Source: Desulfomonilaceae bacterium (GTDB lineage: Bacteria > Desulfobacterota > Desulfomonilia > Desulfomonilales > Desulfomonilaceae). From it: a DNA stretch of 64,000 nt. A model generated the notes under the pieces. That model did not search any database. It saw only the letters and a list, made by a program, of their open reading frames with translations, and was not told the origin of the DNA. How positions within the stretch are numbered: the first letter of the stretch is position 1; the number at the start of each line of letters is the position of its first letter. The position numbers and the translations under genes were made by a program. Below, piece by piece: positions 9,001 through 16,869 of the stretch. The stretch covers positions 1 through 64,000 of the forward strand of contig JAVHLK010000003.1 in NCBI GenBank assembly GCA_031082285.1, read 5' to 3'.

Positions 9001-10254
9001 GAGAAGTTGGACGAGGCGCTGAAAGCGATCCCTTCCCGTGAAGAAATGGAGCGACGCATTGAGGAAGCGTTGGTCAAGGCCATGCCTCCTGAAGGGGCAA
9101 TAGCCGAGCGCATCGATGCAGCGATGAGCGCCCTGCCGTCGCAGCGGGAGATTCAGGAACGCATCGACGCCGCGTTGGCCGTCGTGCCCGTCGCGCTGGA
9201 AGGGGCATTCTCACAGATTGAGTCCTCGCTGGCGGAAACTCCGACCAAGGAAGAAATTCTCACGAGAGTTGATGAAGCGGTCCGAGCGCTGCCCTCGGCC
9301 GATGCGGTCATGCAACGCATAGATGCGGCATTGGGCGATATGCCTTCTCGGGAGGAGATCGCGGAGCGGTTTGATCGAGCACTTGCCGGCATTCCATCCC
9401 ATGAGGCGATTACGGAGAAGATCGACCAAGCTTTGGAAGGAATCGTATCGCTTGACGTGGCCAGAGAGCGTCTCGACGCATCGCTTGCCTCGGCCGTCTC
9501 TCCCGAAATGGTCGCAGAGCGACTTGACCAGGCACTGAGAATCATGCCGTCGCAAGAGTATATCCGACTTCGGTTGGACGACGCATTTTCCGCGTTCCCA
9601 TCGTCGGACGTGCTCGACGCACGGGTGGATAGAGCGCTGCGCGGGTTCCCGTCAGGGGAGGAGTTGTTCGGCAGGATCGAGAGCTCATTAAGTGCCCTTC
9701 CTTCCTCGGAATCCATGGAAGAACTCTTCCGGTCGGCGCTTCAGTCAATTCCTTCCACGGACATGATCATGGAAAGGGTTGAGGAACGCCTCGGGACTCT
9801 TCCGTCCCGTGACGACGTGAACGCGCGAATCGACGAATACCTTGCCGCTCTGATGCCGACAAAGGAAGAGGTATCGCGAAACCTTCACGGCATCCTGGAA
9901 AACAGGATCAACAATGTGATCTCCGATGACGACCTGAGAAGGGCGGTCGTGGAATCGCTCCCCGAGACGCAGCGGATTCTGGAAACCATACAGTCCGCAC
10001 TGCCCGAAAAGGAGCGGTTGCGCGAGACGCTCGCCTCCGGAATCACCGAAGCCGTGCAGAGTACGTTGCCTGAGAGGACGTGGTTGGAAAGCGTCTCCAG
10101 GGGACTCTTTGACGAAAGGAGCAAGGGGCTCCTTCCCACACGAGACGAAGTGGTGGCTCTGATGCGTGAAGAAGTGAGGGGCAAGCTTTTCGACATTGTG
10201 GAGAAGATAGTCAGGGAGCAGGTTGAACGGCTTACGGCCGATCTTTACTCATGA
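6094..10254 (+). CDS. Giant pseudo-receiver protein with acidic linker and about 31 tandem helical repeats
   Basis: A 1386-aa protein in four parts. Residues 1-125 form a CheY-like receiver with the acidic pair (Asp9/Asp11), the Thr of LLMTGD and the Lys of LSKP, but the phospho-acceptor position reads LIILNS, so Asp is replaced by Asn. Residues about 145-670 are extremely rich in Asp and Glu, with repeated short units such as VEIELD. Residues about 716-1256 hold about 31 tandem repeats of 17-18 residues with the pattern hydrophobic-Pro-Ser-x-x-Glu-hydrophobic-x-x-Arg-hydrophobic-Asp-x-Ala-Leu. The C-terminus (about 1300-1386) is amphipathic helix ending in a segment with VEKIVREQVERL, reminiscent of the PopZ-like helical tails of some deltaproteobacterial regulators. 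There is no signal peptide or membrane segment, so it should be cytoplasmic. It is divergent from the tol operon. Function is unknown; a polar scaffold or spatial organiser is a reasonable inference, not shown. Confidence 0.9.
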   Translation: MSYRIVVADKDARSREAVTRFLVAEDSQFVSVSSSGELKKAIKTQKPDLIILNSILQDAPGWSAVHQVVKGIKASRDYSDIPVLLMTGDPGSPSPDEVDTVGADHYLSKPIDGTKLKQAVESLLGLSTTTTVHDEDEEIMIDFADDDSGDMTEELLAMSNVALDAEEPSSDVGDTVEIDTGTLVAELDHVGDMSGEDAYEDTVRLNLEDMGLDDDLDDTTAFEPTIELVADVPTDFAEPVGSRAADAGSSVEIELDDGEEAVEIDMAEEEEALYPELESDDQEIDLEMGAAGESVDIELDSGVQSVDIDLDMGEESVELELERDEQLAEMDLGSEDEALDFDLEVEPSQSLPDFSAITHDYDAEQVQSAKDSMTVEMDVDDLDLELDAETDEEEGFTPGREEMSSIDPDDTEIGQILDIQEPSSVLTSEDLHLDEDSLVREPSQDISLADDIIDLEDDTEIRELEEERLEAVQPDEEDSLTLDLDETVPVEDMDMELLANEDLGTIDLDDTEDVSLELESPLDVTGSLDEEDELTLDEVPEEEMTTQEFFGEELPTEEFPTEKFPTEKTRDLKDQEEISLDDVDFGDEVEMGVRPVVDEIPLEEMTLETGETSAELFEEGREEEPVLEVTEDISLDEIAVEEGVEEKTIKIAPEIEPARPAPPYEAPVAPRPFAAVPDAGMEKAAAAAAVSVGEVLSKSDLLDMLKSVVGVRLTEAVPGKHDITGSLDASLKETLPNKAEFSDAFARTLQQALPSKDEILDKLVAGMSGSLPTQDEILSRIDDMVKTSLPSTETLSERLETAVKAVPSEADINRRIEAVFEAFPETESMLGRIDKAFESVLPKEKIDQRFNEAFQAMPSPEMLVERVDEALKAVPAREEIDRILRDALSQALPSAATFAERIDEALRALPSKEDMDRRFVEAVQQVLPSGELLGERVEEALKAIPTREDVDQRLSDALTRAMPTSETLAEKLDEALKAIPSREEMERRIEEALVKAMPPEGAIAERIDAAMSALPSQREIQERIDAALAVVPVALEGAFSQIESSLAETPTKEEILTRVDEAVRALPSADAVMQRIDAALGDMPSREEIAERFDRALAGIPSHEAITEKIDQALEGIVSLDVARERLDASLASAVSPEMVAERLDQALRIMPSQEYIRLRLDDAFSAFPSSDVLDARVDRALRGFPSGEELFGRIESSLSALPSSESMEELFRSALQSIPSTDMIMERVEERLGTLPSRDDVNARIDEYLAALMPTKEEVSRNLHGILENRINNVISDDDLRRAVVESLPETQRILETIQSALPEKERLRETLASGITEAVQSTLPERTWLESVSRGLFDERSKGLLPTRDEVVALMREEVRGKLFDIVEKIVREQVERLTADLYS
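8241..9860 (+). repeat. Tandem coding repeat, about 31 units of 51-54 bp
   Basis: In-frame repeats inside the giant protein. Typical units are LPSREEIAERFDRALAG-like: a Pro-Ser or Pro-Thr cap, then an amphipathic helix with Arg and Asp at fixed places. Units have diverged at the DNA level, so the array is old rather than a recent slippage expansion. One unit (near residue 1030) has lost the Pro-Ser pattern. Confidence 0.85.
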
Positions 10255-10600
10255 ACGAGACGCTTAGGCGTCGATCCGGACACGTACGCATCGAGGCGTG
10301 AGGCCGAGGCAACCGTTCACCCGTGCGGGGTGAAGAACACAACGATTTACGTCTCATAACGAGCGAAGCAATCTCCGTGATTCGATCGAGTGACAAGAGA
10401 GATTCCTTCGCTCGTTTTACTCGTCCCACGGATATGATCGAGGGAGTCTTCGAGTGTGCGCGGCCTGAGGGAATTGCGGGTGAGACAAGATGCCTCGCCG
10501 ACGCGCGATATGTATTGACGGTCCTGCGCCCAGGACGCGCGTCGCGGTTGCCTATTCGCGTGATGAGTTGCACGCACGCAGGAACATTAACTTCGTGGTG

Positions 10601-10810
10601 CTATTTTTCCAGTGCCGCCAATATGGGGCAATTGGCACAAGGCAGCGTCCGAGCCGGTTTCGTGCTCAATTGAGTCTTGGCATTACGTGGAGCCTTGCCC
10701 GTTCTTCTTGAAATCTCCAAGCATGTCTTCCGAGTCCAGCGACCTTTGAGCGGCTTGCATTCAATAACTTCGTGAGCGTCAAGCCAAGCTTGGGCGTCAG
10801 TATACACCAT
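10601..10810 (-). CDS. Small cysteine protein, CX11C...CXXC family, copy 1
   Basis: A 69-aa soluble protein. The ATG at 10810 has GGAG 6 nt upstream, which decides against the longer frame from 10846. It shares a distinctive layout with the protein at 19489-19767: an N-terminal TDxxAWLD, then a Cys, KGRW, a second Cys 12 residues after the first (CX11C), a basic middle, and a C-terminal PCxxCxIL. Four cysteines in this arrangement suggest a zinc or iron-sulfur site, which is inference. It is a single gene between the giant protein (convergent) and cooC. The stretch 10255-10600 holds only a short hairpin (GACGC/GCGTC at 10258-10271). The AT-rich 10860-10960 upstream probably contains the promoter. 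No known family recognised. Confidence 0.75.
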   Translation of the reverse strand: MVYTDAQAWLDAHEVIECKPLKGRWTRKTCLEISRRTGKAPRNAKTQLSTKPARTLPCANCPILAALEK

Positions 10811-11088
10811 ATTTTTCTCCGTTATCCCCCAGAACCATACACTCAATGCTCAGCCCAAGAAATTCCAATAACCCGCAAATAAAGTTATGTTCAGTTTTCA
10901 GTATATATGACCGAGAACAAAAGTCAAGAAATTTCACTAGGACAAGTCTTTGTGCTCACATTGACGTCCGAAACGAGCTGCAACGAAACATGAAAACATG
11001 ACATAGTGTCGGCCCTTGAATACTGCGGACACCTTCACGTGTGTCATTGCGAGCCCGAGGCTTCGGATCTTCGAGTATCGAAATGATA

Positions 11089-11859
11089 TCAGGACAGTAT
11101 TCCAAGATTCTTAAGCATTTGCTTGACGGCCGTATAGGCCGGCGCGTCAGGAGGGATCTTGAGTAACGGTTCACCACGCAAGTCCAAGTCCACCAGGGTG
11201 TCGTCAAACGGAATCATGGCTTCCGGAGCATAAGGGAGCCGTTCAATCTCCTTTCGCGTGTTTTCCGGCAGGTCTTCCGGCGAACCCTTCACTCGACTGA
11301 GGATAAGGTGCGTGTGGTGCACGCGCCCCTTCAACTCTTCGATCAACTCGACGATCCGCGAGATGGTACGGAGGCTTCTCGGAGCGGGATCCGAGATCAC
11401 GAAGAGATGGTCCACCTCCTCCTCGGTTCGGCGAGAAAGATGCTCCATGCCGGCTTCATTGTCGATGACGACGTGGGAATAATTGGTCGTGAGCCGAGAG
11501 ATGACTTCCCGAAGTATGTTGTTCGCCATGCAATAGCAGCCCGGTCCCTCGGGTCGCCCCATCGACAGGAAGTCCAGGTCCTTGGTCTCTTCCAGAGAAG
11601 CCTGGATCTGATACTCCATAAAACGATCCTTGGTCATCCCGCCCGGAATGTCTTCGCCCATCTTCCGGCTGTCTTCACGGATGCAGCCGACGCTACGCGG
11701 TTCACGTATTCCCAGGACTTCATGGAGATTCGAGTTGGAATCTGCGTCTATAGCCAGTAACGGTCTCTTGCCGTCTTCAATCAAAGCCTTGATCATTAAC
11801 GACGTGATGGACGTTTTTCCCACCCCGCCTTTGCCGGCTACCGCCAACGTTGTACCCAT
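11089..11859 (-). CDS. cooC: CooC/AcsF-type nickel-insertion ATPase
   Basis: A 256-aa MinD/ParA-like P-loop ATPase of the group that matures carbon monoxide dehydrogenase or acetyl-CoA synthase by inserting nickel. The deviant Walker A (GKGGVGKT, residues 9-16) is intact, and the CYC pair (Cys108 and Cys110, in PGCYCM) matches the metal-binding CxC that dimeric CooC uses. Asp38 and Asp40 (IDAD) fit the switch region. It lies 130 bp downstream of the methionine synthase-like gene on the same strand, probably one operon. No CODH/ACS subunit is in the window, so the client must be encoded elsewhere. Confidence 0.85.
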   Translation of the reverse strand: MGTTLAVAGKGGVGKTSITSLMIKALIEDGKRPLLAIDADSNSNLHEVLGIREPRSVGCIREDSRKMGEDIPGGMTKDRFMEYQIQASLEETKDLDFLSMGRPEGPGCYCMANNILREVISRLTTNYSHVVIDNEAGMEHLSRRTEEEVDHLFVISDPAPRSLRTISRIVELIEELKGRVHHTHLILSRVKGSPEDLPENTRKEIERLPYAPEAMIPFDDTLVDLDLRGEPLLKIPPDAPAYTAVKQMLKNLGILS

Positions 11860-11989
11860 AGTAGATCCTTTCGTTGCTGAACAACGGTCTCTTTCGTACG
11901 CCGACTACGCGACGAAACCCGCTCTGGCAGGCCGTATCCGTCCCAAGAGCAAAGGACGGCCGAACCGCGGGGTCGATGAGCTTCCTCGT

Positions 11990-13072
11990 TCATTTTCCGA
12001 GAATGTGGTCGGGACCCAGGGATTCCAATTCCGACAGGATCCCGTAAACCCGCTGAGTGTCTTCTACGGCCAGTCCTGCGCAACCGCACGCGGGGGTGAC
12101 GATCACACGACCGGTGAGGGCGTCTCGCTCAACGCCGTTATGGACAAGCATGTCAACGCCGGCGCGCACCCTCTCAATCACATCCGACACGGTTTCTCCA
12201 CGTATTCTCTCCGTGTTTGGAACCGCGCCCCAGGCAAGAACTCCGCCTCGTGCGAGAAACCCGATCAACTCGTTGCGGTAGATTGCCATGGTCTCCATGT
12301 AGTCAACTGCGTCAAAGTTGATTATCGACGTGGAGGTTTCCATGAGCAGGCTCCAATCCGTATTGCCGCAACAATGAACCCCCGGTATGCCGTCCCGGCT
12401 CACCACCATGGAGATGACGTCATTGAGCGATTCGATGACGTCGTCCTTGGAGACGCCCAGGAATGCCGACGAGCCGTATGCGCTGAGACTCGGTTCATCG
12501 AAAAACACGATAATCCGTTGCGCGTACGGCTTGAATTCCTCAAGCAACCATACGGCCTTGAGTCCCATGGCCTTGACGGCCACATCGCGATATACCGGAT
12601 GGTAAAAGATCGGTTTTCCGTTTTCATCGGTCACCGTCAGGGCAAAGCTGAGCGGTCCGGTAACCTGGACCTTGAGGAACGGGAGCTTCTTGCCGTTTTC
12701 TTTCAATCGATCGAGCAACGCGTGAATGCCCCGGCCGTATTGCCGTCCCACACGAAAGTATTCCGGTGAGCCGCCTTCCAACACGTCGAGATAGTTCGAG
12801 AAGAATTGCTCGATACGTGCATCGGATCCGGTCGACGTATCGAAATAGTACCGCAGGTTCTCCAGATCTACCTGAAAACCGGGAAGATTCTCCGTGAACT
12901 GTATCCACATCTGCTCCCTGGGATCGCAACGCGACAGTTGGGGCGCATGCGCGGCGTTGCCCAAGTGTGTCGTGATCATTTCCACAGCCTGGTACGGATC
13001 TTCATGGGGAAGGCTTCCGACCGCGGTGACCAACAGTCGGGGAATACACGATGTGTCTGAAAAAATCGCCAT
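11990..13072 (-). CDS. Core MetE-like (UROD/MetE fold) methyltransferase
   Basis: A 360-aa protein matching the catalytic half of cobalamin-independent methionine synthase, without the long N-terminal domain. Candidate zinc ligands are His233 and Cys235 (in HCCGNTDW) and Cys329 or Cys331 (in PACGCAGL). The N-terminal VGSLPHEDP is typical of the UROD/MetE superfamily. Short core MetE proteins of Wood-Ljungdahl organisms take methyl groups from a methylated corrinoid protein rather than from methyl-tetrahydrofolate; partnership with the neighbouring cooC fits this, but the donor here is inferred. The ATG at 13072 has GGAG 6 nt upstream; an ATG two codons earlier overlaps that site. Confidence 0.78.
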   Translation of the reverse strand: MAIFSDTSCIPRLLVTAVGSLPHEDPYQAVEMITTHLGNAAHAPQLSRCDPREQMWIQFTENLPGFQVDLENLRYYFDTSTGSDARIEQFFSNYLDVLEGGSPEYFRVGRQYGRGIHALLDRLKENGKKLPFLKVQVTGPLSFALTVTDENGKPIFYHPVYRDVAVKAMGLKAVWLLEEFKPYAQRIIVFFDEPSLSAYGSSAFLGVSKDDVIESLNDVISMVVSRDGIPGVHCCGNTDWSLLMETSTSIINFDAVDYMETMAIYRNELIGFLARGGVLAWGAVPNTERIRGETVSDVIERVRAGVDMLVHNGVERDALTGRVIVTPACGCAGLAVEDTQRVYGILSELESLGPDHILGK

Positions 13073-13613
13073 AAGCATCTCCCTGACGATCGACGAATCG
13101 GTCGGGAATCGGATTGAACAAAAGCCGCGAAGATCTCAATCAGCCGCGTAGGCCGGTCGATCGTCCCCGGCAAACCAAAAGGTTCGGGCTGATCGCGATC
13201 CCGTCGTGAAGCTTCCCTGTGCCCTTCGAAGCACCAACTAAACTTAATGAATGCAGGAACACTCTGTCAAGTGGGGGAAGTCCGGAGCGAGTGCCGGCAT
13301 GTGGGGCAGACACTGCCGACGGGCTTCGCGTATACGGTCGGTATTTCGAGCGCGGAGGCCCTTGGATGCCGTGGCGACGTGAATCCGTCGACGATGCGGA
13401 TTGAAGAGGCAAAGTCCCTCGCGGAATGTAGGAAAGCACTCTCTCCAGTGTGACCTGCGTTGCCGTACGTGGGAAACGACCTGCCCGGTTGAGAGGTCGG
13501 GTCCCGTGAGCGCGTTATTGGGCACGCGGTCCGTACGGCGCACATCTGCTTGACCTCACTTTCAACGGGAGCTATCCTCCATTGAGGCCTACAAGTACCC
13601 AACGAGACGTGTG
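13073..13613. other. Intergenic region, no gene supported
   Basis: About 540 bp between the core MetE-like gene and the zinc-finger protein. Overlapping short frames on both strands have no ribosome sites and arginine/serine/proline-rich translations typical of non-coding GC-rich DNA. It must contain the promoter for the minus-strand core MetE-cooC pair, but no clear box was seen. Confidence 0.5.
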
Positions 13614-14135
13614 ATGAACAAGAAGCAAACGATCTGGATACATCCTACGAGTTACACGTTTCGGCTCGACGAACCCGAGCGGATGCTCGAGACGATTTGG
13701 AGCGAGCGACCCGGTTGGGGCTACCTGCGCAGGCGGGACCTTTGGATACGCAAGGAGGCATCCGTGGACGAGATTCGGAATGCCGGATTTGTGCCAAGAG
13801 TTCCCGTGTCGGAGGATGGTGCGCTCACCTGTCCCCACTGCGGCATGTACATCTGCGGCATCCCGGGCTTCCTTGTGAAGAAACACGTTGCCGAATGCGG
13901 CGGATTGGGGAATAGCCGGGCGAAGCTTGAGGAAGAAGTGATAGAGGACCAGAGGCGAAAGATCCATGAGGCCAACCTGCTTGCCGAACAATTGAGAATA
14001 GAGAAAGAAATGGAGGAAGAGGCGAGACGGGAGAGGTTCGACCGAATCAGGGAGGACAATCTCTCCCGCCAACGAAACAAAGACCGCAAGGCACGTCTTA
14101 AACGAGAGACCCGAGAAGAGTTGCGACGCAAATAG
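13614..14135 (+). CDS. Zinc-finger and coiled-coil hypothetical protein
   Basis: A 173-aa soluble protein of unknown function. The first 65 residues are aromatic- and Arg-rich. A CCHC-like finger follows: Cys73-X2-Cys76-X14-His91-X3-Cys95. From about residue 100 to the end it is a highly charged Glu/Arg/Lys helix, probably a coiled coil or nucleic-acid-binding arm. A GTG one codon upstream (13611) is an alternative start; the ribosome site is weak. The finger suggests contact with nucleic acid or protein, but no family was recognised. Confidence 0.7.
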   Translation: MNKKQTIWIHPTSYTFRLDEPERMLETIWSERPGWGYLRRRDLWIRKEASVDEIRNAGFVPRVPVSEDGALTCPHCGMYICGIPGFLVKKHVAECGGLGNSRAKLEEEVIEDQRRKIHEANLLAEQLRIEKEMEEEARRERFDRIREDNLSRQRNKDRKARLKRETREELRRK

Positions 14136-14220
14136 AGCCCCCAGGGGGAAGGTCGTACCTCGGGCCGTTGCGGCAGGCCGCATGGCAATTCCCCCGGTCG
14201 GTTCGTTCATCCGGGGCGGC

Positions 14221-14249
14221 AAAAAAAATAGGGGACGCTCGGCGTCCCC
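14221..14249 (-). terminator. Rho-independent terminator on the minus strand
   Basis: Perfect 8-bp stem GGGGACGC/GCGTCCCC with a 3-nt loop (14231-14249). Read on the minus strand it is followed by TA and then eight T (14221-14228 are A on the plus strand). It would end transcripts coming from the Cys/Pro-rich secreted gene at 14519-15139, leaving a 3' region of about 270 nt. Confidence 0.65.
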
Positions 14250-14528
14250 ATGGATATGGAGGAATTGGGGTTTTTGAAGGAGAGGGGAACCCGCTTTATC
14301 CCCTCGTCAAGGGTCAGGGCTGTGTATCACCATACCCTCGGTGAAAGCGACCCTGATCGGTTGAAACGTTCATGCCGTAACGGTCTGACGTTGTATCACG
14401 GCGGCATGGCTTTTTCCGTGACATTGGGACATTGTCTCGATCGATGTGCCGTCGAAGGTCGCCGGGTCGAAATTCTCATTACACCCGGCGGCGCTTCACG
14501 AGTCACGAGGATTGTCGATTACCAATAG
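14250..14528 (+). CDS. Hypothetical 92-aa protein (doubtful)
   Basis: An open frame of 92 codons with no recognised domain and two Cys. Its first ATG touches the 3' base of the hairpin at 14231-14249 and no ribosome site is visible. It is antisense to the likely 3' untranslated part of the convergent gene at 14519-15139 and overlaps that gene by 10 bp. Codon use looks plausible for the region, but the start and the reality of the gene are uncertain. Confidence 0.35.
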   Translation: MDMEELGFLKERGTRFIPSSRVRAVYHHTLGESDPDRLKRSCRNGLTLYHGGMAFSVTLGHCLDRCAVEGRRVEILITPGGASRVTRIVDYQ

Positions 14529-15139
14529 GTTCCAAATGGGGCACCTGAATAGTCCGCGGCGCCGGCAAAGGCTCCGCAAAATGATCCGAGGGGGCCGACA
14601 CTGAGTACGCCCGAAACAAGTTTTACGGGCATTTCAAGAATGTTTCCGCAGAGAGCCATGCACCCGGGGGGATCCATGGGAGCGGTCGGGCCGCAGGACA
14701 AGGGTCCGAACCGGGGTGCGACCGCGGGACGGTAATACACCGGCGGTCCCGATGGTGGACAGGCACCCGGCTTGCACTTCTGAATGGGTGCCGGCGGCAT
14801 AGGGGGCGCACAAACGGGTGCGGGAAGCATAGGCGGTGCACACGAGGGCGGCCCGCATGCAGGCGCGAAAGCCGGAGGCGGTGCCAGCAGACCTCCCATG
14901 ACCGCGGCCGGAAGTCCTATCACCGTTCCACAGATGCTCGAGCACATGCCCAGAATACCCCCGCAGATTCCAAAGGGCGACGGAGGACCGCAGACCGGCG
15001 GAGTACTTGGACAAGGAGCGGGATAACATGACGGCGGCGGATAGGCGGCGGGAGGACCGCCTGCTGTTGCCTGCGTGACGGTCCACGTGGAAACGCAGAG
15101 CAGTAGGCAGAAGAGTACTGCAAAAACTCGTATCACCAT
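14519..15139 (-). CDS. Secreted proline- and cysteine-rich protein
   Basis: A 206-aa exported protein: signal peptide (about residues 1-26, ending TQATAG) and a mature part dominated by Pro, Gly and Cys. I count 15 cysteines after the signal, many in PxCxPP contexts. There are two or three short hydrophobic Gly-rich stretches (about 55-85 and 165-195) that could be membrane-associated. AAAGGAGGATGAGGT precedes the ATG, an excellent ribosome site, so the gene is real. No family recognised; an outer-surface or disulfide-stabilised envelope protein is likely. The perfect terminator at 14221-14249 lies downstream. Confidence 0.82.
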   Translation of the reverse strand: MVIRVFAVLFCLLLCVSTWTVTQATAGGPPAAYPPPSCYPAPCPSTPPVCGPPSPFGICGGILGMCSSICGTVIGLPAAVMGGLLAPPPAFAPACGPPSCAPPMLPAPVCAPPMPPAPIQKCKPGACPPSGPPVYYRPAVAPRFGPLSCGPTAPMDPPGCMALCGNILEMPVKLVSGVLSVGPLGSFCGAFAGAADYSGAPFGTYW

Positions 15140-15384
15140 ACCTCATCCTCCTTTGGTTCAGATCCTTCAAAATATGCTTGAGGGCGTAGACTCGAGCGAA
15201 GGACACTGAATTTAGCCCTTTGTGGGGCTTCATTGACATGGGGCTTTAACATGCCGGATTTTGGCTGTCAAGCAAAATTATTGATTGTCCTAAGTTATGG
15301 TTAAAGCATGTGCAAACGTTGATTTGAAGATGACATGTGCTTGTTTAAACAGGAGTTATGTGGCACAATAGGCGCCGTGTCAGT

Positions 15385-15432
15385 CCTCCATCGGAGGCGA
15401 GGCGTGAACGCGCCCGGCTGGGCTGAAGCCCA
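15385..15432. repeat. Pair of short hairpins upstream of the TPR gene
   Basis: CCTCC/GGAGG (15385-15397) and TGGGCT/AGCCCA with a 2-nt loop (15419-15432) lie in the 344-bp divergent gap 15140-15483. The AT-rich part around 15250-15360 probably holds the promoters of the two flanking genes. The hairpins resemble the small palindromes at 40-129 and 16992-17033. Confidence 0.45.
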
Positions 15433-15483
15433 CCCAGTCCGCGACGGGACCGAATAATCACTCAAGGAAAGGTTTCGGGTTTC

Positions 15484-16869
15484 ATGAGGAAGATACTGTT
15501 TTGCTTAGCTCTTGTTGCGTTACTCCCGGCGTTGCCGCTGTTCGCCGAGGCCCCCCCATCCCCTGATGAAGTCCCCCTCAACGAGGAAGCACTGCGCGCC
15601 ATTACGCAAGCGGATGCCGTGGCCCTGTACAACAGCGGGGTGGACGCGTTGCGGCAGAATCATCTGGACGATGCCATATCGTTCTTCACACGCGCGATCG
15701 AACTAGACCCTCAAGACAAGCTCTCGTACAACAACCGGGGGGTGGCCTTGAAGCGCAAGGGTCGGTACGACAAGGCAATAGAAGACTACAATCGGGCTCT
15801 GGAGATCGACCCGGGGTACTCATATGCACTTGCCAATCGGGGAACTTCCCGATTGAAGAAGGGAGACCTCCAGGGAGCGTTGGCCGATTTGACCCATGCG
15901 GCCAAGGGTTCGCGACGCGACGCGGTCATAACCACCACACTGGGCCTCGTGTACAAGGAGATGGGCGACACCGAAAACGCGATCAAAGAACTGAAGCGCG
16001 GCATTGCCTTGAACAAGAAGAATGTTCGTGCATACAAAGCTCTTGCAGAAATCTATGAAGACAAGAAGATGTACGACCAGGCACTCGACGCATGCAACAA
16101 GGTCATCGATCTCGCGGAGAAGGGCGCGGACGTGGGGTCTATTCAGGCGAAGGTGAGACAGTTACGACAGTTGTATGCTGAAGATCTGCATACACAAGGT
16201 CTGGAGCAGTATCGCGCCGGCATGCACGCCAAGGCGATCTCGCTGTGGAACGAGGCGCTCAAGACGGTCCCCGGAATGACTGCGGCCTTACGAGATCGGG
16301 GCCTTACCTACCACAAGACCGGTAAACACAAGCAGGCAGTGGAGGATTTCACCAAAGCTCTGGAAGACGATTCCACAAATGCCGAAGTGTTTCGAGTCAG
16401 GGCGGATGCGTACTATAGGCTGAAAGAAGCGGACAAGGCACTCGAGGACTACGACAAGGCACTGAAATTGAACCCTCAAGACGCGATCGGGTACAACAAC
16501 CGAGGTCTCGTGTATCACGAAAAAAATGAATCGGATCGTGCTCTGGCCGATTACTCACAGGCCATTGCGCTCGATTCGTCCAACCCCACGTTTTTCGAGA
16601 ATCGGGCCTTGATCTACATCGTCAAAGGGAAGGCGAGGGAAGCACTCGAAGATTACCGATCCGCGCTGAGACTCACCACCGACGAAAAGATCAGGGAGCG
16701 GATCCAAGAACGGGTGTCGGTCATCGCCACGTACCTCGAGGAACATGACCCGAATTCATCCCTGCAAAGTGAAGACACATCGGCCGGCGGCACGCCTTCA
16801 CCTGCCGAGGCGGACTCGGAAACAACCAACCGAGGCGGAGAGATCGGTTCCGATACGTCGTCGGACTAG
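15484..16869 (+). CDS. Exported TPR-repeat protein
   Basis: A 461-aa protein with a signal peptide (cleavage near Ala21) and about ten tetratricopeptide units in two blocks (about residues 48-250 and 255-420). The units read in the standard style AIxxYNRALEIDPxxxxAxxNRG. The C-terminal 40 residues are acidic and Ser/Thr-rich. TPR arrays mediate protein contacts; the envelope location follows from the signal peptide. No enzymatic domain is present. AAGGAAAGG lies about 12 nt before the ATG. Partner unknown; nearby genes also encode envelope proteins. Confidence 0.88.
   Translation: MRKILFCLALVALLPALPLFAEAPPSPDEVPLNEEALRAITQADAVALYNSGVDALRQNHLDDAISFFTRAIELDPQDKLSYNNRGVALKRKGRYDKAIEDYNRALEIDPGYSYALANRGTSRLKKGDLQGALADLTHAAKGSRRDAVITTTLGLVYKEMGDTENAIKELKRGIALNKKNVRAYKALAEIYEDKKMYDQALDACNKVIDLAEKGADVGSIQAKVRQLRQLYAEDLHTQGLEQYRAGMHAKAISLWNEALKTVPGMTAALRDRGLTYHKTGKHKQAVEDFTKALEDDSTNAEVFRVRADAYYRLKEADKALEDYDKALKLNPQDAIGYNNRGLVYHEKNESDRALADYSQAIALDSSNPTFFENRALIYIVKGKAREALEDYRSALRLTTDEKIRERIQERVSVIATYLEEHDPNSSLQSEDTSAGGTPSPAEADSETTNRGGEIGSDTSSD

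Noticed and set aside
8241-9860. Possible CRISPR-like repeat array
   Set aside because: The periodicity is in-frame coding repeats of 51-54 bp that differ at the DNA level; no constant repeat with variable spacers.
11630-12769. 379-codon plus-strand frame
   Set aside because: It is antisense to cooC and the core MetE-like gene, both of which have clear motifs and ribosome sites.
13140-13543. Overlapping 99-codon frames upstream of the core MetE-like gene
   Set aside because: Arg/Ser/Pro-rich translations on both strands without ribosome sites, typical of GC-rich non-coding DNA.
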